DNA of 64,000 nt from Ectothiorhodosinus mongolicus (GTDB lineage Bacteria; Pseudomonadota; Gammaproteobacteria; Ectothiorhodospirales; Ectothiorhodospiraceae), in the NCBI RefSeq assembly GCF_022406875.1, contig NZ_CP023018.1:1729312-1793311 (forward strand). The letters run 5' to 3'. A program made the position numbers and the translations under genes. Of this stretch, positions 25,713 to 35,008 are shown one piece after another (position 1 is the first letter of the stretch; the number at the start of each line of letters is the position of its first letter). The notes beneath the pieces were generated by a model. It made no database searches and was not told the DNA's origin. It saw nothing but the letters and a program-made list of their open reading frames with translations.

Positions 25713-25976
25713 ATGAAGAAGCGATATACCGAAGAACAGATCATCAAAGCCATCAAGCGTCATGAATCCGGGGTCAAAGTTGACGAGATATGCCGTGATT
25801 TAGGCATTTCAGCAGGGACTTTTTAAAACTGGCGAAGCAAGTACACTGGCCTCGAAGTCAATGACGCCAAGCGTCTCAAGGCGCTAGAGTCTGAGAACCA
25901 CAAGCTCAAACGCATCCTGGCTGACAAGCTACTCGAAGTTGAGGCCATGAAGGACGTGCTCTCAAAAAAGTGGTGA
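25713..25976 (+). pseudogene. IS3-family transposase OrfA with internal stop
   Basis: The frame encodes MKKRYTEEQIIKAIKRHESG, a helix-turn-helix region, then a leucine-rich coiled stretch (LKALESENHKLKRIL), as in OrfA of the IS407 group. Codon 38 is TAA at 25824-25826, where homologues have tyrosine (GTFYNW). The stop separates the DNA-binding part from the rest, so neither OrfA nor the OrfAB fusion made by frameshifting should form. The element is probably immobile on its own. Confidence 0.9.
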
Positions 25977-26788
25977 GCCCAGCCAAACGCCGAGAGGTGG
26001 TGAGGCATTTGGTTGGGCAGTTTGGGATCAGTCAACGCCGTTCCTGTGAGCTGGCGAGCGTGAGCCGCTCATCCCTCCGGTATCAACGAAGAGAGGCCCG
26101 TGATGAGGCGCTCAGGGCCCGTCTCAAGGCTCTGGCGAGCACCAATGCGCGCTACGGCTACTTGTTGCTGCATGGCCTGCTCAAAAGTGAGGGGCTGGTG
26201 GTCAACAAGAAGCGAACCTATCGTCTTTATTGTGAGGAGGGCCTCCAAGTGAGAACCAAGAAGCGCAAGAAACTGCAACGCCCTCGTCTTCCCATGGAAG
26301 TCCCAACGGTCCCAAACCAGCGCTGGTCGATGGACTTTGTGGCAGATCAGCTCAGCAATGGCAGACGCTTTCGGATACTGAACATTGTGGATGACTTCTC
26401 CCGAGAGCTGGTCGGCCAGCTGATTGGCTTTTCCCTCTCCGGGCATCAGGTCGTTCGATATCTAGGCCAGTTAGCTGCCTCAAGGGGACTGCCGAGAATG
26501 ATCACCATGGACAACGGTAGCGAATTCACCAGCAAAGCCATGCACTTTTGGTCCCGAGATACTGGGGTAAAGCTTGGGTTTATCCAGCCAGGAAAGCCCA
26601 CCCAAAATGCTTTTGTCGAGAGCTTCAATGGCAAGTTCAGGAACGAATGTCTGAATCAGCACTGGTTCAGATCCATTGAGGAAGCCAGGAGCACAGTTGA
26701 TGAGTGGCGGGACCATTACAACCAGGTTCGACCCCACAGCTCACTGGGCTATCTGCCACCTGTGGAGTTTGCCAAACGTGCAGCATAA
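25970..26788 (+). CDS. IS3-family transposase OrfB (DDE integrase domain)
   Basis: A 272-residue OrfB with an rve integrase core. The catalytic triad is visible: D in [10 protein letters not shown] in TMDNGSEF and E in [13 protein letters not shown]. It starts with GTG in the -1 frame of orfA and overlaps its end, so it is normally made as an OrfAB fusion. Because orfA is broken upstream of the slippery site, this protein could only arise from internal initiation. The flanking genes are in the decayed region between the catabolic and glycogen genes. Confidence 0.93.
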   Translation: MVSPAKRREVVRHLVGQFGISQRRSCELASVSRSSLRYQRREARDEALRARLKALASTNARYGYLLLHGLLKSEGLVVNKKRTYRLYCEEGLQVRTKKRKKLQRPRLPMEVPTVPNQRWSMDFVADQLSNGRRFRILNIVDDFSRELVGQLIGFSLSGHQVVRYLGQLAASRGLPRMITMDNGSEFTSKAMHFWSRDTGVKLGFIQPGKPTQNAFVESFNGKFRNECLNQHWFRSIEEARSTVDEWRDHYNQVRPHSSLGYLPPVEFAKRAA

Positions 26789-26889
26789 AATAACCAAGAT
26801 CTCATCAAGCTAATGGCGCAAACTTTGGGGAAAGGTCACCCGATCTTCGCATACTGACGCCAGAACAATTGCTATGAGAGGATAATGCC

Positions 26890-27102
26890 ATGGCTACGTT
26901 AACTATTCGGTTACCCGATGACAAACACAACCGTCTGAAAGCGCTGGCTCGTCGCAAGAAGATGAGCGTCAATAAGCTTATTGAAGAAATGTCGACTCAG
27001 ACACTGGCCGAGTTCGATAGTGAAATTCGTTTCCGAACCTTGGCGGCATCAGGTGATGTCAAACGCGGCCTTGAGCTGCTTGATAAGCTCGATGCCGAGT
27101 AA
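26890..27102 (+). CDS. Ribbon-helix-helix antitoxin-like protein (orphan)
   Basis: A 70-residue protein beginning MATLTIRLPDDKHNRLKALA, the beta-strand and first helix of a ribbon-helix-helix DNA-binding domain as in HicB- or CopG-type antitoxins. GAGAGGATA precedes the ATG as a ribosome binding site. No toxin gene follows on this strand; a palindromic repeat starts at the stop codon. The nearby YefM-YoeB pair is on the other strand and is a complete unit. It may therefore be an orphan left from a lost toxin-antitoxin pair, or a small regulator. Confidence 0.75.
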   Translation: MATLTIRLPDDKHNRLKALARRKKMSVNKLIEEMSTQTLAEFDSEIRFRTLAASGDVKRGLELLDKLDAE

Positions 27103-27155
27103 AAAAGGGGACGGATTTATTTTTTAGTGAAAAAATAAATCCGTCCCCCTTTTTT
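27101..27155. repeat. REP-like hairpin, GGGGACGGATTTATTTTT type
   Basis: A perfect 19-bp inverted repeat: 27107-27125 with 27130-27148. A-tract on the left and T-tract on the right make it a bidirectional terminator candidate. It fills the gap between the orphan antitoxin gene and yoeB, which converge on it. Confidence 0.9.
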
Positions 27156-27159
27156 GTCG

Positions 27160-27414
27160 CTAGTAGTGATACCGCAGTTGTGCAATCAGCAAAGCGTCAT
27201 CCCTGACCTTGTAAACCAGCCGGTGCTCTTCATTGATCCGGCGAGACCAGTATCCTGTGAGGCTGTGTTTGAGGGGCTCTGGTTTGCCAGTGCCTTTGAA
27301 CGGGTCCCGCTGGATTTCCTTAATCAACTTATTGATTCTTTGAAGAGTTTTTCTATCGGTTCTCTGCCAGAATAGAGAGTCTTCCCAGGCAATTTCGGAG
27401 AAGACAAGTTTCAT
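27160..27414 (-). CDS. yoeB: YoeB toxin (ribosome-dependent mRNA interferase)
   Basis: An 84-residue toxin of the RelE superfamily, Txe/YoeB branch. The sequence [44 protein letters not shown] and the terminal LRYHY are the family signature; the C-terminal histidine and tyrosine are catalytic in YoeB. It cleaves mRNA at the ribosome. Its start overlaps the yefM stop by 4 nt, the usual coupling in this toxin-antitoxin operon. A palindromic repeat lies directly after its stop. Confidence 0.95.
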   Translation of the reverse strand: MKLVFSEIAWEDSLFWQRTDRKTLQRINKLIKEIQRDPFKGTGKPEPLKHSLTGYWSRRINEEHRLVYKVRDDALLIAQLRYHY

Positions 27415-27662
27415 TTAAGCAGCGCCTTTTCTTGGCCGCCGCCTCGTTCCAACTCAGCAATGGATTCCAGCAGACGCCGGGTATTTTTTGGTGCGCGTAG
27501 CAGGTAAGCAGTTTCTTGCAGTGCTTCGTAGTCTTCTAGGGAAATCATCACCACAGACTGCGACTTGCTACGGGTGATGATCACCGGATCGTGGTCCTCA
27601 CAGACGCGATCCATGGTTTTCGCTAAATTCGTTCTAGCGGCTGTGTAGCTAATTGCATCCAT
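27411..27662 (-). CDS. yefM: YefM antitoxin (Phd/YefM family)
   Basis: The start at 27662 ([21 protein letters not shown]) gives 83 residues, the normal YefM length; a longer frame to 27725 is not supported, and an AGGGG site lies upstream. The N-terminal half binds DNA and the C-terminal tail neutralises YoeB. The operon is expected to be autoregulated by YefM binding at its own promoter, which would lie around 27663-27740. It is translationally coupled to yoeB by an ATGA overlap. Confidence 0.94.
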   Translation of the reverse strand: MDAISYTAARTNLAKTMDRVCEDHDPVIITRSKSQSVVMISLEDYEALQETAYLLRAPKNTRRLLESIAELERGGGQEKALLK

Positions 27663-27746
27663 AACCATGCCCCTGTACAGAATGTTGTTCATGCACATAA
27701 TACTGTACGTAAAACTCACGGGCAATCAGTTAAACTCTTGAAGATT

Positions 27747-27759
27747 GGGGTATGACCCC
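27747..27759. repeat. Isolated GGGGTATGACCCC core
   Basis: A degenerate single copy of the 13-bp palindrome, with CCCCGAACGGGG just after it. It lies between the divergent yefM and CIA30 genes. Confidence 0.6.
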
Positions 27760-27795
27760 AGACCCCGAACGGGGAGCTTGGCGGAGGGTAGGGTA

Positions 27796-28323
27796 ATGAC
27801 AGACAGCTTTGTGATCGATGATTTTCAGGAGGATGCGCGTCTTTCTGCGCTCGGTACGTCTTGGGAGGGTTTGACTGATCGGGTCATGGGCGGGCAGTCC
27901 GATATGCAGATGGGCTATCGGGAGTCCGATTCAGGTTCAGTGCTCTTCCTGCGCGGTGCGGTCCGCCTAGAAAACGGTGGCGGGTTCATCCAAGTTCGTT
28001 TGCCATTAGTGACCAATGGCGGCAGTTTCGATGCGCGGGCCTGGCAGGGCTTGCGCATCATAGTGCGCGGTGTGCCCGGTCCTTACTATCTTCATCTGCG
28101 CACACAACAGACGCGGCAACCCTGGCAGCATTACCGTGCCCCCATCGATGTTGGCCTTGAGTGGCGCGAGCAATTCATTCCATTCACGGCATTTGAAGGT
28201 CGGGCGATCGGCGGCCCAATCGACGTCAGCCGCCTTCAGTCGGTGGGCATAGTGGCCTACGGCGCGGCATTCGAGGCAGACCTCGAAGTGAGGTGGCTCG
28301 GGCTATTCAAAGCAGAACCATAA
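27796..28323 (+). CDS. CIA30-family protein
   Basis: The ATG at 27796, behind GGAGGG, gives 175 residues. It is a stand-alone CIA30 (NDUFAF1-like, galactose-binding-like fold) domain: DDRV-type motif LTDRVMGGQSD, FLRGAVRLENGGGFIQVR and WQGLRIIVRG are present. In mitochondria this domain helps assemble complex I; in bacteria its role is unknown. It has no signal peptide, so it is cytoplasmic. The gene stands alone with repeats on both sides. Confidence 0.85.
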   Translation: MTDSFVIDDFQEDARLSALGTSWEGLTDRVMGGQSDMQMGYRESDSGSVLFLRGAVRLENGGGFIQVRLPLVTNGGSFDARAWQGLRIIVRGVPGPYYLHLRTQQTRQPWQHYRAPIDVGLEWREQFIPFTAFEGRAIGGPIDVSRLQSVGIVAYGAAFEADLEVRWLGLFKAEP

Positions 28324-28418
28324 AAAGGGGACGAATTTATTTTGGGGTCAGACCCCTGTGGATAAATAATGGGGACAGATTTATTTTTTCATGAAAAAAT
28401 AAATCTGTCCCCATTATT
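28323..28418. repeat. Repeat block ending in a perfect 54-bp palindrome
   Basis: It begins at the CIA30 stop codon with AAAAGGGGACGAATTTATTTT, continues with GGGGTCAGACCCC (28344-28356) and ends in a perfect 54-bp palindrome at 28365-28418 (two 27-bp arms with no loop) built on GGGGACAGATTTATTTTTTCA. The palindrome ends exactly one base before the encoded CCA end of tRNA-Ala. Confidence 0.93.
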
Positions 28419-28494
<76 letters not shown>

Positions 28495-28549
28495 ATGGCT
28501 TGCGAGTATATGACAGCGGGGCCGATCTTTTCTAGCCAATGCACCCGAC

Positions 28550-30721
28550 TTAGCTTTGCTTTAAAACCAGCCCGCCCAAAGGCGGCAGGGTCAGGCTAAT
28601 AGAGTAGGGCCGACCCATCCACGGGATCTCCTCGGCTTGCACCGCGACATTGCCCAGATTGCTGCCACCATAGAAGCTCGAATCGGAATTTAAGAGCTCC
28701 TGATAAAGCCCCGGAGCAGGCACCCCAATGCGATAACCATGGCGAGGCATCGGCGTGCAATTGAGTATCGTGATCACGGCATCGCCGTTATCTGCACTTT
28801 TGCGCAGATAAGCCAGCACCGATTGCGCCGCATCATGACAATCAATCCACTCAAAACCCTGCCACTCAAAGTCATAGTAATGCAGCGCCTTTTGCTGGCG
28901 ATAAAGCCGGTTCAAGTCCCCCACCAGCTGCTTCATGCCTTGATGCAGGGGGTAATCCAAAAGCCACCAATCCAGGCCGCGCTCCTCGCTCCATTCCTCG
29001 CTCTGCGCAAATTCACAGCCCATAAACAACAGCTTCTTACCCGGATAGGTCCACATGAGTGTGTACAGCAAGCGCAGATTGGCAAAACGTTGCCACTCAT
29101 CACCCGGCATGCGATGCAGCAAGGAGCGCTTACCGTGCACCACTTCATCATGGGACAGCGGCAGCATGAAGTTCTCAGTAAAGGCATACAGCAGGCCAAA
29201 AGTCAGCTGGTCGTGGTGAAAATGCCGATGCACGGGGTCTTTCTTGAAGTACTCCAAAGTGTCGTTCATCCAGCCCATATTCCATTTCATCGCAAAACCC
29301 AGGCCGCCCAGCCAAGTAGGGCGCGTCACCTGCGGCCATGAAGTCGATTCCTCAGCGATGATCAGCGTGCCGGGATGATGGCCTTGCACACTGCTGTTAA
29401 GCTCGCGCAGAAACTCGATAGCGCCCAAGTTCTCGCGGCCGCCGAACTTATTGGGCAGCCAGTCGCCAGCCTTGCGGGAGTAATCCAGGTACAACATCGA
29501 AGCCACGGCATCGACGCGCAGGCCATCAATATGAAACTCTTCCACCCAGTACATGGCGCTGGAGAGCAGGAAGTTCTTCACTTCGTTGCGATCGTAATTG
29601 AATATCAGCGTGCCCCAATCGCGATGTTCGCCAAGGCGCGGATCCTCATGCTCATACAAGGCGCTGCCGTCAAAACGCGCCAAGGCAAAAGCATCTTTGG
29701 GGAAGTGCCCGGGTACCCAATCCAGCAACACGCCAATGCCATTTTGGTGGCAGTAATCCACGAACCAACGAAAATCATCCGGCTCGCCAAAGCGCCGCGT
29801 CGGTGCGTAATAGCCGGTGGTTTGATAGCCCCAAGAGCCATCAAAGGGATGCTCGGTGATTGGCAGGAGCTCAATATGGGTAAAGCCCAAGGGCTTGATG
29901 TAATCCACTAACTCTTTTGCCAGCGTGCGGTAATCCAAAAAATCGCTTTGGGCATCGCGTTTCCAAGAGCCCAGATGCACCTCAAACACCGACATGGGGC
30001 GATGCAGCCAAGCCTCGGCATGACGCTGCTGTATCCAGGCCTCATCACCCCATGCATGTTGGCTGGGCAGGGCGGCGACCGATGAGGTCTTGGGACGCAG
30101 CTCAAATTGCTGTGCATAGGGGTCCGCCTTGGTGAATACCTCACCGCTATCGCGATTACGGATTTCGTATTTATACAAGGAGCCGGGCTTAAGACCCGGA
30201 ATAAACAGCTCCCACACCCCGCTGCCGCCGCGCACGCGCATTGGGTGACAGCGCCCATCCCAATGGTTGAAGTCGCCCACCACGGAAACCCGCGCAGCAG
30301 CCGGGGCCCAAACCGCAAAGCGCAAACCCATCACCCCCTCGACTTCCCAGGCATGCGCGCCGAGAAAGCGATAGGCATGCCAATGCCGCCCTTCGGCGAA
30401 TAAATGCAGATCGAAATCGCTGATTTGCGCTGCAAAACTATAAGGGTCATGGATCGTGTGCTGATGACCATGGTGGTCCTCCCAGCAGATCCGATAGTGT
30501 GCCGGCAGAGCATGGCTATTGCCGCTACAGCTAAACAGGCCCTCACCTAGGGCTGTCATGGGCATGTCATCGAGGTCAGGCAGGCTGGCTTTCGCTGCAT
30601 GCGGCAGCAACGCGCGTATCACCCAGTTTTTTCCATCCGGGTGTCGACCAAGAATGGAAAAAGGGTCATGATGCCGATGTTGCAGCAGTGCCTGAAGTTC
30701 GATGGAGGAGGATCCACTCAT
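28550..30721 (-). CDS. glgB: 1,4-alpha-glucan branching enzyme
   Basis: The ATG at 30721 with GGA upstream gives 723 residues; a start at 30745 is less likely. An N-terminal carbohydrate-binding domain ([11 protein letters not shown]) is followed by the GH13 core: the nucleophile aspartate in [15 protein letters not shown] and the acid/base glutamate in [10 protein letters not shown] are visible, with [10 protein letters not shown] completing the site. It adds alpha-1,6 branches to glycogen. The gene is divergent from glgC, sharing a short promoter region, so glycogen synthesis genes are likely co-controlled. Confidence 0.97.
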   Translation of the reverse strand: MSGSSSIELQALLQHRHHDPFSILGRHPDGKNWVIRALLPHAAKASLPDLDDMPMTALGEGLFSCSGNSHALPAHYRICWEDHHGHQHTIHDPYSFAAQISDFDLHLFAEGRHWHAYRFLGAHAWEVEGVMGLRFAVWAPAAARVSVVGDFNHWDGRCHPMRVRGGSGVWELFIPGLKPGSLYKYEIRNRDSGEVFTKADPYAQQFELRPKTSSVAALPSQHAWGDEAWIQQRHAEAWLHRPMSVFEVHLGSWKRDAQSDFLDYRTLAKELVDYIKPLGFTHIELLPITEHPFDGSWGYQTTGYYAPTRRFGEPDDFRWFVDYCHQNGIGVLLDWVPGHFPKDAFALARFDGSALYEHEDPRLGEHRDWGTLIFNYDRNEVKNFLLSSAMYWVEEFHIDGLRVDAVASMLYLDYSRKAGDWLPNKFGGRENLGAIEFLRELNSSVQGHHPGTLIIAEESTSWPQVTRPTWLGGLGFAMKWNMGWMNDTLEYFKKDPVHRHFHHDQLTFGLLYAFTENFMLPLSHDEVVHGKRSLLHRMPGDEWQRFANLRLLYTLMWTYPGKKLLFMGCEFAQSEEWSEERGLDWWLLDYPLHQGMKQLVGDLNRLYRQQKALHYYDFEWQGFEWIDCHDAAQSVLAYLRKSADNGDAVITILNCTPMPRHGYRIGVPAPGLYQELLNSDSSFYGGSNLGNVAVQAEEIPWMGRPYSISLTLPPLGGLVLKQS

Positions 30722-30816
30722 AAGGGTTCCATGATAAAATACCATTTAAATTGTGGTGATAAAGATCGGCCATGGCAAGGCAAAGCCCGGCTGACATTCA
30801 GAGGAAACACAATGCC

Positions 30817-32082
30817 ATGAAACCACAGTCGCAACGATTCGTCAGCCGAATTACCCGCGATACACTGGCCTTGATCCTGGCTGGCGGGCGAGGATCCCGG
30901 CTCAAACAGCTCACAGAATGGCGCGCCAAGCCTGCAGTCCCTTTTGGCGGCAAGTTCCGCATCATCGATTTTCCTTTGTCCAACTGCATTAATTCCGGGA
31001 TTCGCCGGGTCGGTGTCGTGACCCAATACAAAGCCCATTCGCTGATTCAGCATATCCAGCGGGGTTGGAGTTTTTTGCGCGGTGAGTTCGGCGAGTTCAT
31101 TGAGCTGCTGCCGGCGCAACAAAGAATTGGTACCTCTTGGTATAAAGGGACAGCCGATGCCGTCTACCAAAACATCGACCTGATCCGCGATCATGATCCC
31201 AGCTACGTGCTGATCCTCGCCGGTGACCACATCTATAAGATGGACTACGGCGACATGATCGCCTATCACGTGGAATCGGGCGCCGATATGACCGTGGGTT
31301 GTCTCGAGGTGGATCTAGAGACGGCCAAGGGCTTTGGCGTCATGGGTGTAGACAGCGAAGGGCGCGTACGTCGCTTCGATGAAAAGCCCGAAGAGCCGCA
31401 GGCCATTCCCACCAAACCGGGTAAGGCGCTGGCCTCGATGGGGATATATGTGTTCAACACCCGCTTTTTGTATGAACAGCTGATTAAGGACGCCGATACC
31501 GCCGACTCCAGTCACGACTTTGGCCAGGACATCATCCCCAGAGTGATTAAATCCTACCGCGTCATGGCCTACCCATTTCGCGATGTGCAAACCAACTCGC
31601 AGGCCTACTGGCGGGATGTGGGAACCATCGACTCTTACTGGAAGGCTAACCTTGAGCTTATCGGCGTTACCCCAGAGCTGAATTTGTATGATATGGACTG
31701 GCCCATTTGGACTTATCAAGAACAGCTGCCACCGGCTAAGTTCGTCTTTGATAACGATGATCGCCGCGGCATGGCCGTGGACTCCATGGTCTCGGGTGGC
31801 TGCATTATCTCGGGTTCAACTGTGCGACACTCGTTGTTGTTTTCCAACGTTACCGTCAACAGCCATGCCAAGGTAACCGATTCGGTCATCCTGCCCAATG
31901 TGGAGATCGGCAGCAACGCGGTGATTCAAAAGGCCGTGCTAGACAAAGGCTGCCGGATTCCCGAGGGCATGGAAGTGGGCGTGGATCTTAAAGAGGACGC
32001 TAAGCGCTTTTTTGTTTCCCCGAGCGGTGTGACCGTGGTGACACCGGGCATGTTGGGGGATAACCCGCATTATGCCCGCTAG
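30817..32082 (+). CDS. glgC: Glucose-1-phosphate adenylyltransferase (ADP-glucose pyrophosphorylase)
   Basis: I take the ATG at 30817, which gives 421 residues, the family's usual length; an in-frame ATG at 30772 is the alternative. The N-terminal nucleotidyltransferase domain has [21 protein letters not shown] and [19 protein letters not shown]; a left-handed beta-helix domain follows. It makes ADP-glucose, the committed step of glycogen synthesis, and is usually activated by glycolytic intermediates. It overlaps the start of malQ by 11 nt, so the two genes are translationally coupled. glgB is divergent upstream; no glycogen synthase gene is in the window. Confidence 0.96.
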   Translation: MKPQSQRFVSRITRDTLALILAGGRGSRLKQLTEWRAKPAVPFGGKFRIIDFPLSNCINSGIRRVGVVTQYKAHSLIQHIQRGWSFLRGEFGEFIELLPAQQRIGTSWYKGTADAVYQNIDLIRDHDPSYVLILAGDHIYKMDYGDMIAYHVESGADMTVGCLEVDLETAKGFGVMGVDSEGRVRRFDEKPEEPQAIPTKPGKALASMGIYVFNTRFLYEQLIKDADTADSSHDFGQDIIPRVIKSYRVMAYPFRDVQTNSQAYWRDVGTIDSYWKANLELIGVTPELNLYDMDWPIWTYQEQLPPAKFVFDNDDRRGMAVDSMVSGGCIISGSTVRHSLLFSNVTVNSHAKVTDSVILPNVEIGSNAVIQKAVLDKGCRIPEGMEVGVDLKEDAKRFFVSPSGVTVVTPGMLGDNPHYAR

Positions 32083-33484
32083 TTTCGGGCGCCGTCAGGC
32101 GGGGGTCCTGCTGCATCCCACTTCCTTGCCCGGGCCCGGCTTGCAGGGCACGTTGGGCAAAGAAGCCTATCGGTTCATTGAGTTTTTGCAGGCGAGTGGT
32201 TTTGGCCTGTGGCAGGTCTTGCCGCTGAACCAGCCGCATGGGGATCGCTCGCCGTATCAAACCATGTCAGTGCATGCCGGCAATGTCGGCCTGGTCTGTC
32301 CCGAGGCTTTGGTAGAAGCCGGCTGGTTGGCCCCTGAAGATGCCTGGCGCGGCGGCGACATTGATCCCCTCGATGCTCGGCCTTGGCAGCGCGCCCTACA
32401 GCATTTTCAAACCCACGCCGATCCCTCCGCCCACGCCGCCTTCGCCGACTACAAACAGCGTCAAGCCTTCTGGCTCGACGACTACGTTTTGTACCTCGAA
32501 AAAAAGGGGTCGTACCCCATTCAAGGAATGGGGTACGACCCCGATGGTAAAGAGGCGTTTCGGTTTGCGCAGTTTGCGTTCGCTACGCAGTGGCAAGCCT
32601 TGCGGAGCTATGCGCACGAGAAGGGCGTCATGCTGATGGGCGACATGCCGATTTTTGTGGCGTTAGATAGCGCCGATGTCTGGGCGCATCGCGATCTTTT
32701 CGATCTGGATGAGGCCGGGCAGCCGCGCTATGTCACGGGCGTGCCCCCGGATTATTTCGCAGCGACAGGGCAGCGCTGGGGCAATCCGCATTACCACTGG
32801 GAACGCATGCAAGAGCAGGGCTTTAGCTGGTGGTTTGAGCGCTTTGCGGCGATCCTTGAACAAGTGGATTGCCTGCGCATCGACCATTTCCGCGGGTTTG
32901 AGGCCTGCTGGTATATCCCGGCGGATGAACCCACGGCGATGAATGGTCACTGGCGTGCCACGCCCGGTCGCGCCCTGTTTGAAGCTTTACAAAAACGCTG
33001 GGGTGAACTGCCACTGGTGGCTGAAGATCTGGGCATCATTACGCCAGAGGTGGAAGCCCTGCGCGATGATTTTGGGTTGCCGGGCATGAAAATCCTGCAA
33101 TTCGCTTTCGACAGCGATGCCACTAACCCCTATTTGCCGCATCGCCACATCCAAAATAGCGTGGTGTATACCGGCACCCATGATAACGACACGACCCTGG
33201 GCTGGTTTGAAGCAGCCGATCCAGAGCTCAAGCAACGCGCGCTGAGCTACTTGGGCCATCCAGAGGAGCCCATGCCCTGGCCGTTGATTCGCAGTGCCTT
33301 GGCCTCGGTGGCGAACACCGCTATCTTGCCCATGCAAGACATTCTCGCACTGGGCAGCGAGCATCGCATGAATCAACCGGGTACGGTTGAGGGGAATTGG
33401 CAATGGCGCTTTGATTGGTCCCAGGTATCAGAGGACCTGGCGGCCAAGCTCAAAGATATGCTGGTGTTGTACGGGAGAAGCTGA
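32072..33484 (+). CDS. malQ: 4-alpha-glucanotransferase (amylomaltase)
   Basis: A 470-residue GH77 enzyme that transfers glucan chains between maltodextrins. The nucleophile region [13 protein letters not shown], acid/base [12 protein letters not shown] and [13 protein letters not shown] are intact. The start ATG lies inside glgC, behind a GGGGGAT site. Residues 145-158 are encoded by a perfect palindromic repeat, so the element has been inserted in frame without breaking the gene. With glgB and glgC it serves glycogen turnover. Confidence 0.95.
   Translation: MPASFGRRQAGVLLHPTSLPGPGLQGTLGKEAYRFIEFLQASGFGLWQVLPLNQPHGDRSPYQTMSVHAGNVGLVCPEALVEAGWLAPEDAWRGGDIDPLDARPWQRALQHFQTHADPSAHAAFADYKQRQAFWLDDYVLYLEKKGSYPIQGMGYDPDGKEAFRFAQFAFATQWQALRSYAHEKGVMLMGDMPIFVALDSADVWAHRDLFDLDEAGQPRYVTGVPPDYFAATGQRWGNPHYHWERMQEQGFSWWFERFAAILEQVDCLRIDHFRGFEACWYIPADEPTAMNGHWRATPGRALFEALQKRWGELPLVAEDLGIITPEVEALRDDFGLPGMKILQFAFDSDATNPYLPHRHIQNSVVYTGTHDNDTTLGWFEAADPELKQRALSYLGHPEEPMPWPLIRSALASVANTAILPMQDILALGSEHRMNQPGTVEGNWQWRFDWSQVSEDLAAKLKDMLVLYGRS
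32506..32542. repeat. Palindromic repeat inside malQ
   Basis: A perfect 17-bp inverted repeat with a 3-nt loop: GGGGTCGTACCCCATTC (32506-32522) and GAATGGGGTACGACCCC (32526-32542). It lies within the malQ reading frame and encodes [12 protein letters not shown]. Confidence 0.95.
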
Positions 33485-33536
33485 GCGCACACTAACGTCA
33501 GATCAGTGCCCACTAAACCCGTCGGCCTACCGCCCA

Positions 33537-34139
33537 CTAACTCCAGCTCACCGCAAACAAACAAGCCTCACCGCCGGCTGCGGCGCATTGCGACTCGATC
33601 ACACGCGTGCGGCGATGCACCAGCTGGCGGAATAGATGCTCAAACACCGCCGCATAATAATCACACACCGGATTATTGGCCCGCAGCAGACGACACAAAG
33701 GACTATTGTCGATGCGCAGCTGCAACCGTGGCGAGTACTCAACACTGAACTGACCGCTACCGGCAAATGTCCAGCTGTTGCGCCCAATGGCAGTCAGCAG
33801 GATGCGCGCGGCCAAAGGGGCCGGCAGGAGTTTGAGTAAGATCTGCACCGGGCGCGGAATACGATGCGCCAATAAATAATCCGCAGTCAGCCGCCCCGCC
33901 TCCAGCGACACTGTTTTGGCCGTTTCCTCATCGCAATGCTCACGCAGCGCTTGATGCAGCCGGCTCACGTCGTTCTCATCCACCATCTCGGTCGGCGGCT
34001 CTGTCAGATGATGCTGCAGCTCGGCTGCCGCAAAAACGGCTTGCTGTGTTTTCAGATCCACGCGATGCTCAAGAGCCTCGGCTACGCGGGTAATCGCATT
34101 GGGGCCAATACGCCCCGAGGAATCAATAGCTTGTGACAT
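33537..34139 (-). CDS. bchJ: Bacteriochlorophyll 4-vinyl reductase-like protein
   Basis: A 200-residue protein of the BchJ family with a C-terminal V4R (4-vinyl reductase-type) domain: NNPVCDYYAAVFEHLFRQLV and the cysteine-containing ESQCAAAGGEACLF are typical. It is the last gene of the leftward photosynthesis operon, starting 2 nt after puhE ends. BchJ affects the 8-vinyl reduction step or delivery of tetrapyrrole intermediates in bacteriochlorophyll synthesis; its exact role is debated. In Rhodobacter bchJ lies next to bchE and bchG, so this position is different. Confidence 0.9.
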   Translation of the reverse strand: MSQAIDSSGRIGPNAITRVAEALEHRVDLKTQQAVFAAAELQHHLTEPPTEMVDENDVSRLHQALREHCDEETAKTVSLEAGRLTADYLLAHRIPRPVQILLKLLPAPLAARILLTAIGRNSWTFAGSGQFSVEYSPRLQLRIDNSPLCRLLRANNPVCDYYAAVFEHLFRQLVHRRTRVIESQCAAAGGEACLFAVSWS

Positions 34140-34141
34140 GT

Positions 34142-35008
34142 TTAGGCAGGTCGGTTGGGAAGGGGGTGAGGACCCGGTGCTTGGGTTTTGTCCGGATCAT
34201 TAGCAGCTTGATAGCGCGGATAAATGGGCACGAATTCAGCATCTTCCGGAATACGCGAGCGTAGCGCCCAATTCCACAGTGCTTGAGAGGGCAGGGGTAG
34301 CACCAAAAACCAGTGCTCAAGAATCGCCAGCAACATCAGCATCGCCAAAAACGTCATCCCCGCGGTGTGCTGTAGGCTGGCGCCACTGGCCAGCGCCGAC
34401 TGAACCAACAACACCGCCACCGCCATAGCCAAGGTCACTGAGACGGGGAAGAACACATTCATCGGCCGCTTACGAAAATAACTCTCTAGATAGCGTAAAT
34501 GGTCCGGCAGCCATTCCTCATTGAGGTTGCGCACGCCAAAAAACACATTCAGTTTGGTACTGGTGCGCATCACCCAGAGAATTAAGAAGGTATAAAGGCC
34601 CACCAGATTGCTCCCGCCCCAAGTGATCCCCAATATTGCCAAGAAAAATCCCAGCAGCAGCAGTTCATGATAGGAGATCGCCTGCACCGCATACCAAAAC
34701 CGGGGCCAACCCTTGGCGCCCTCAGGACAGCGATCGCGACGGCTCCCGGTGAGAAAGCCCATGAGAAAGCTCATCTCCACCCAACCCCATAAGACAATGG
34801 CGCTGGTGAAGGCGATGTAGATGGCCAATAAGGACGGATCATGGGCGGTGACTGCCAGCGCATAAAGCGCCACAGCCCCTAGGATCGTGGCCCCCCACAT
34901 GCTCCAGCGGTAGGTGCGGCGCGGCAAACCGTCTAAGTAAATAATCGCCCCGGTGCTAAACCACCAGAGGAAAACCACATAGAGAATGGGTAGCGCGTAC
35001 TGGATCAC
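34142..35008 (-). CDS. puhE: Photosynthetic complex assembly protein PuhE
   Basis: A 288-residue integral membrane protein with about seven transmembrane segments, matching the PuhE (putative photosynthetic complex assembly protein 2) family; FFGVRNLNEEWLPDHLRYLESYFRKR is its conserved stretch. It supports assembly of the reaction centre and light-harvesting complex. It overlaps puhC by 4 nt at its start and bchJ follows at once. In many purple bacteria acsF and another gene lie between puhC and puhE; here they do not. Confidence 0.92.
   Translation of the reverse strand: MIQYALPILYVVFLWWFSTGAIIYLDGLPRRTYRWSMWGATILGAVALYALAVTAHDPSLLAIYIAFTSAIVLWGWVEMSFLMGFLTGSRRDRCPEGAKGWPRFWYAVQAISYHELLLLGFFLAILGITWGGSNLVGLYTFLILWVMRTSTKLNVFFGVRNLNEEWLPDHLRYLESYFRKRPMNVFFPVSVTLAMAVAVLLVQSALASGASLQHTAGMTFLAMLMLLAILEHWFLVLPLPSQALWNWALRSRIPEDAEFVPIYPRYQAANDPDKTQAPGPHPLPNRPA

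Larger units (their letters stand above)
25642..26838 (+). mobile_element. IS3-family insertion sequence (IS407-like)
   Basis: The element is about 1.2 kb. Its ends are imperfect inverted repeats: TGACCTTTCCCCCAAAAT at the left and, read on the minus strand, TGACCTTTCCCCAAAGTTT at the right. It encodes orfA and orfB, which overlap, with an A-AAA-AAG slippery sequence at 25964-25970. No target-site duplication is visible (GCCTT on the left, CCCGA on the right), which suggests a deletion or recombination next to the element. orfA carries a nonsense codon. Confidence 0.9.

Noticed and set aside
9085-28418. CRISPR array
   Set aside because: The repeats are palindromic, irregularly spaced and lack unique spacers of constant length; no cas genes are present.
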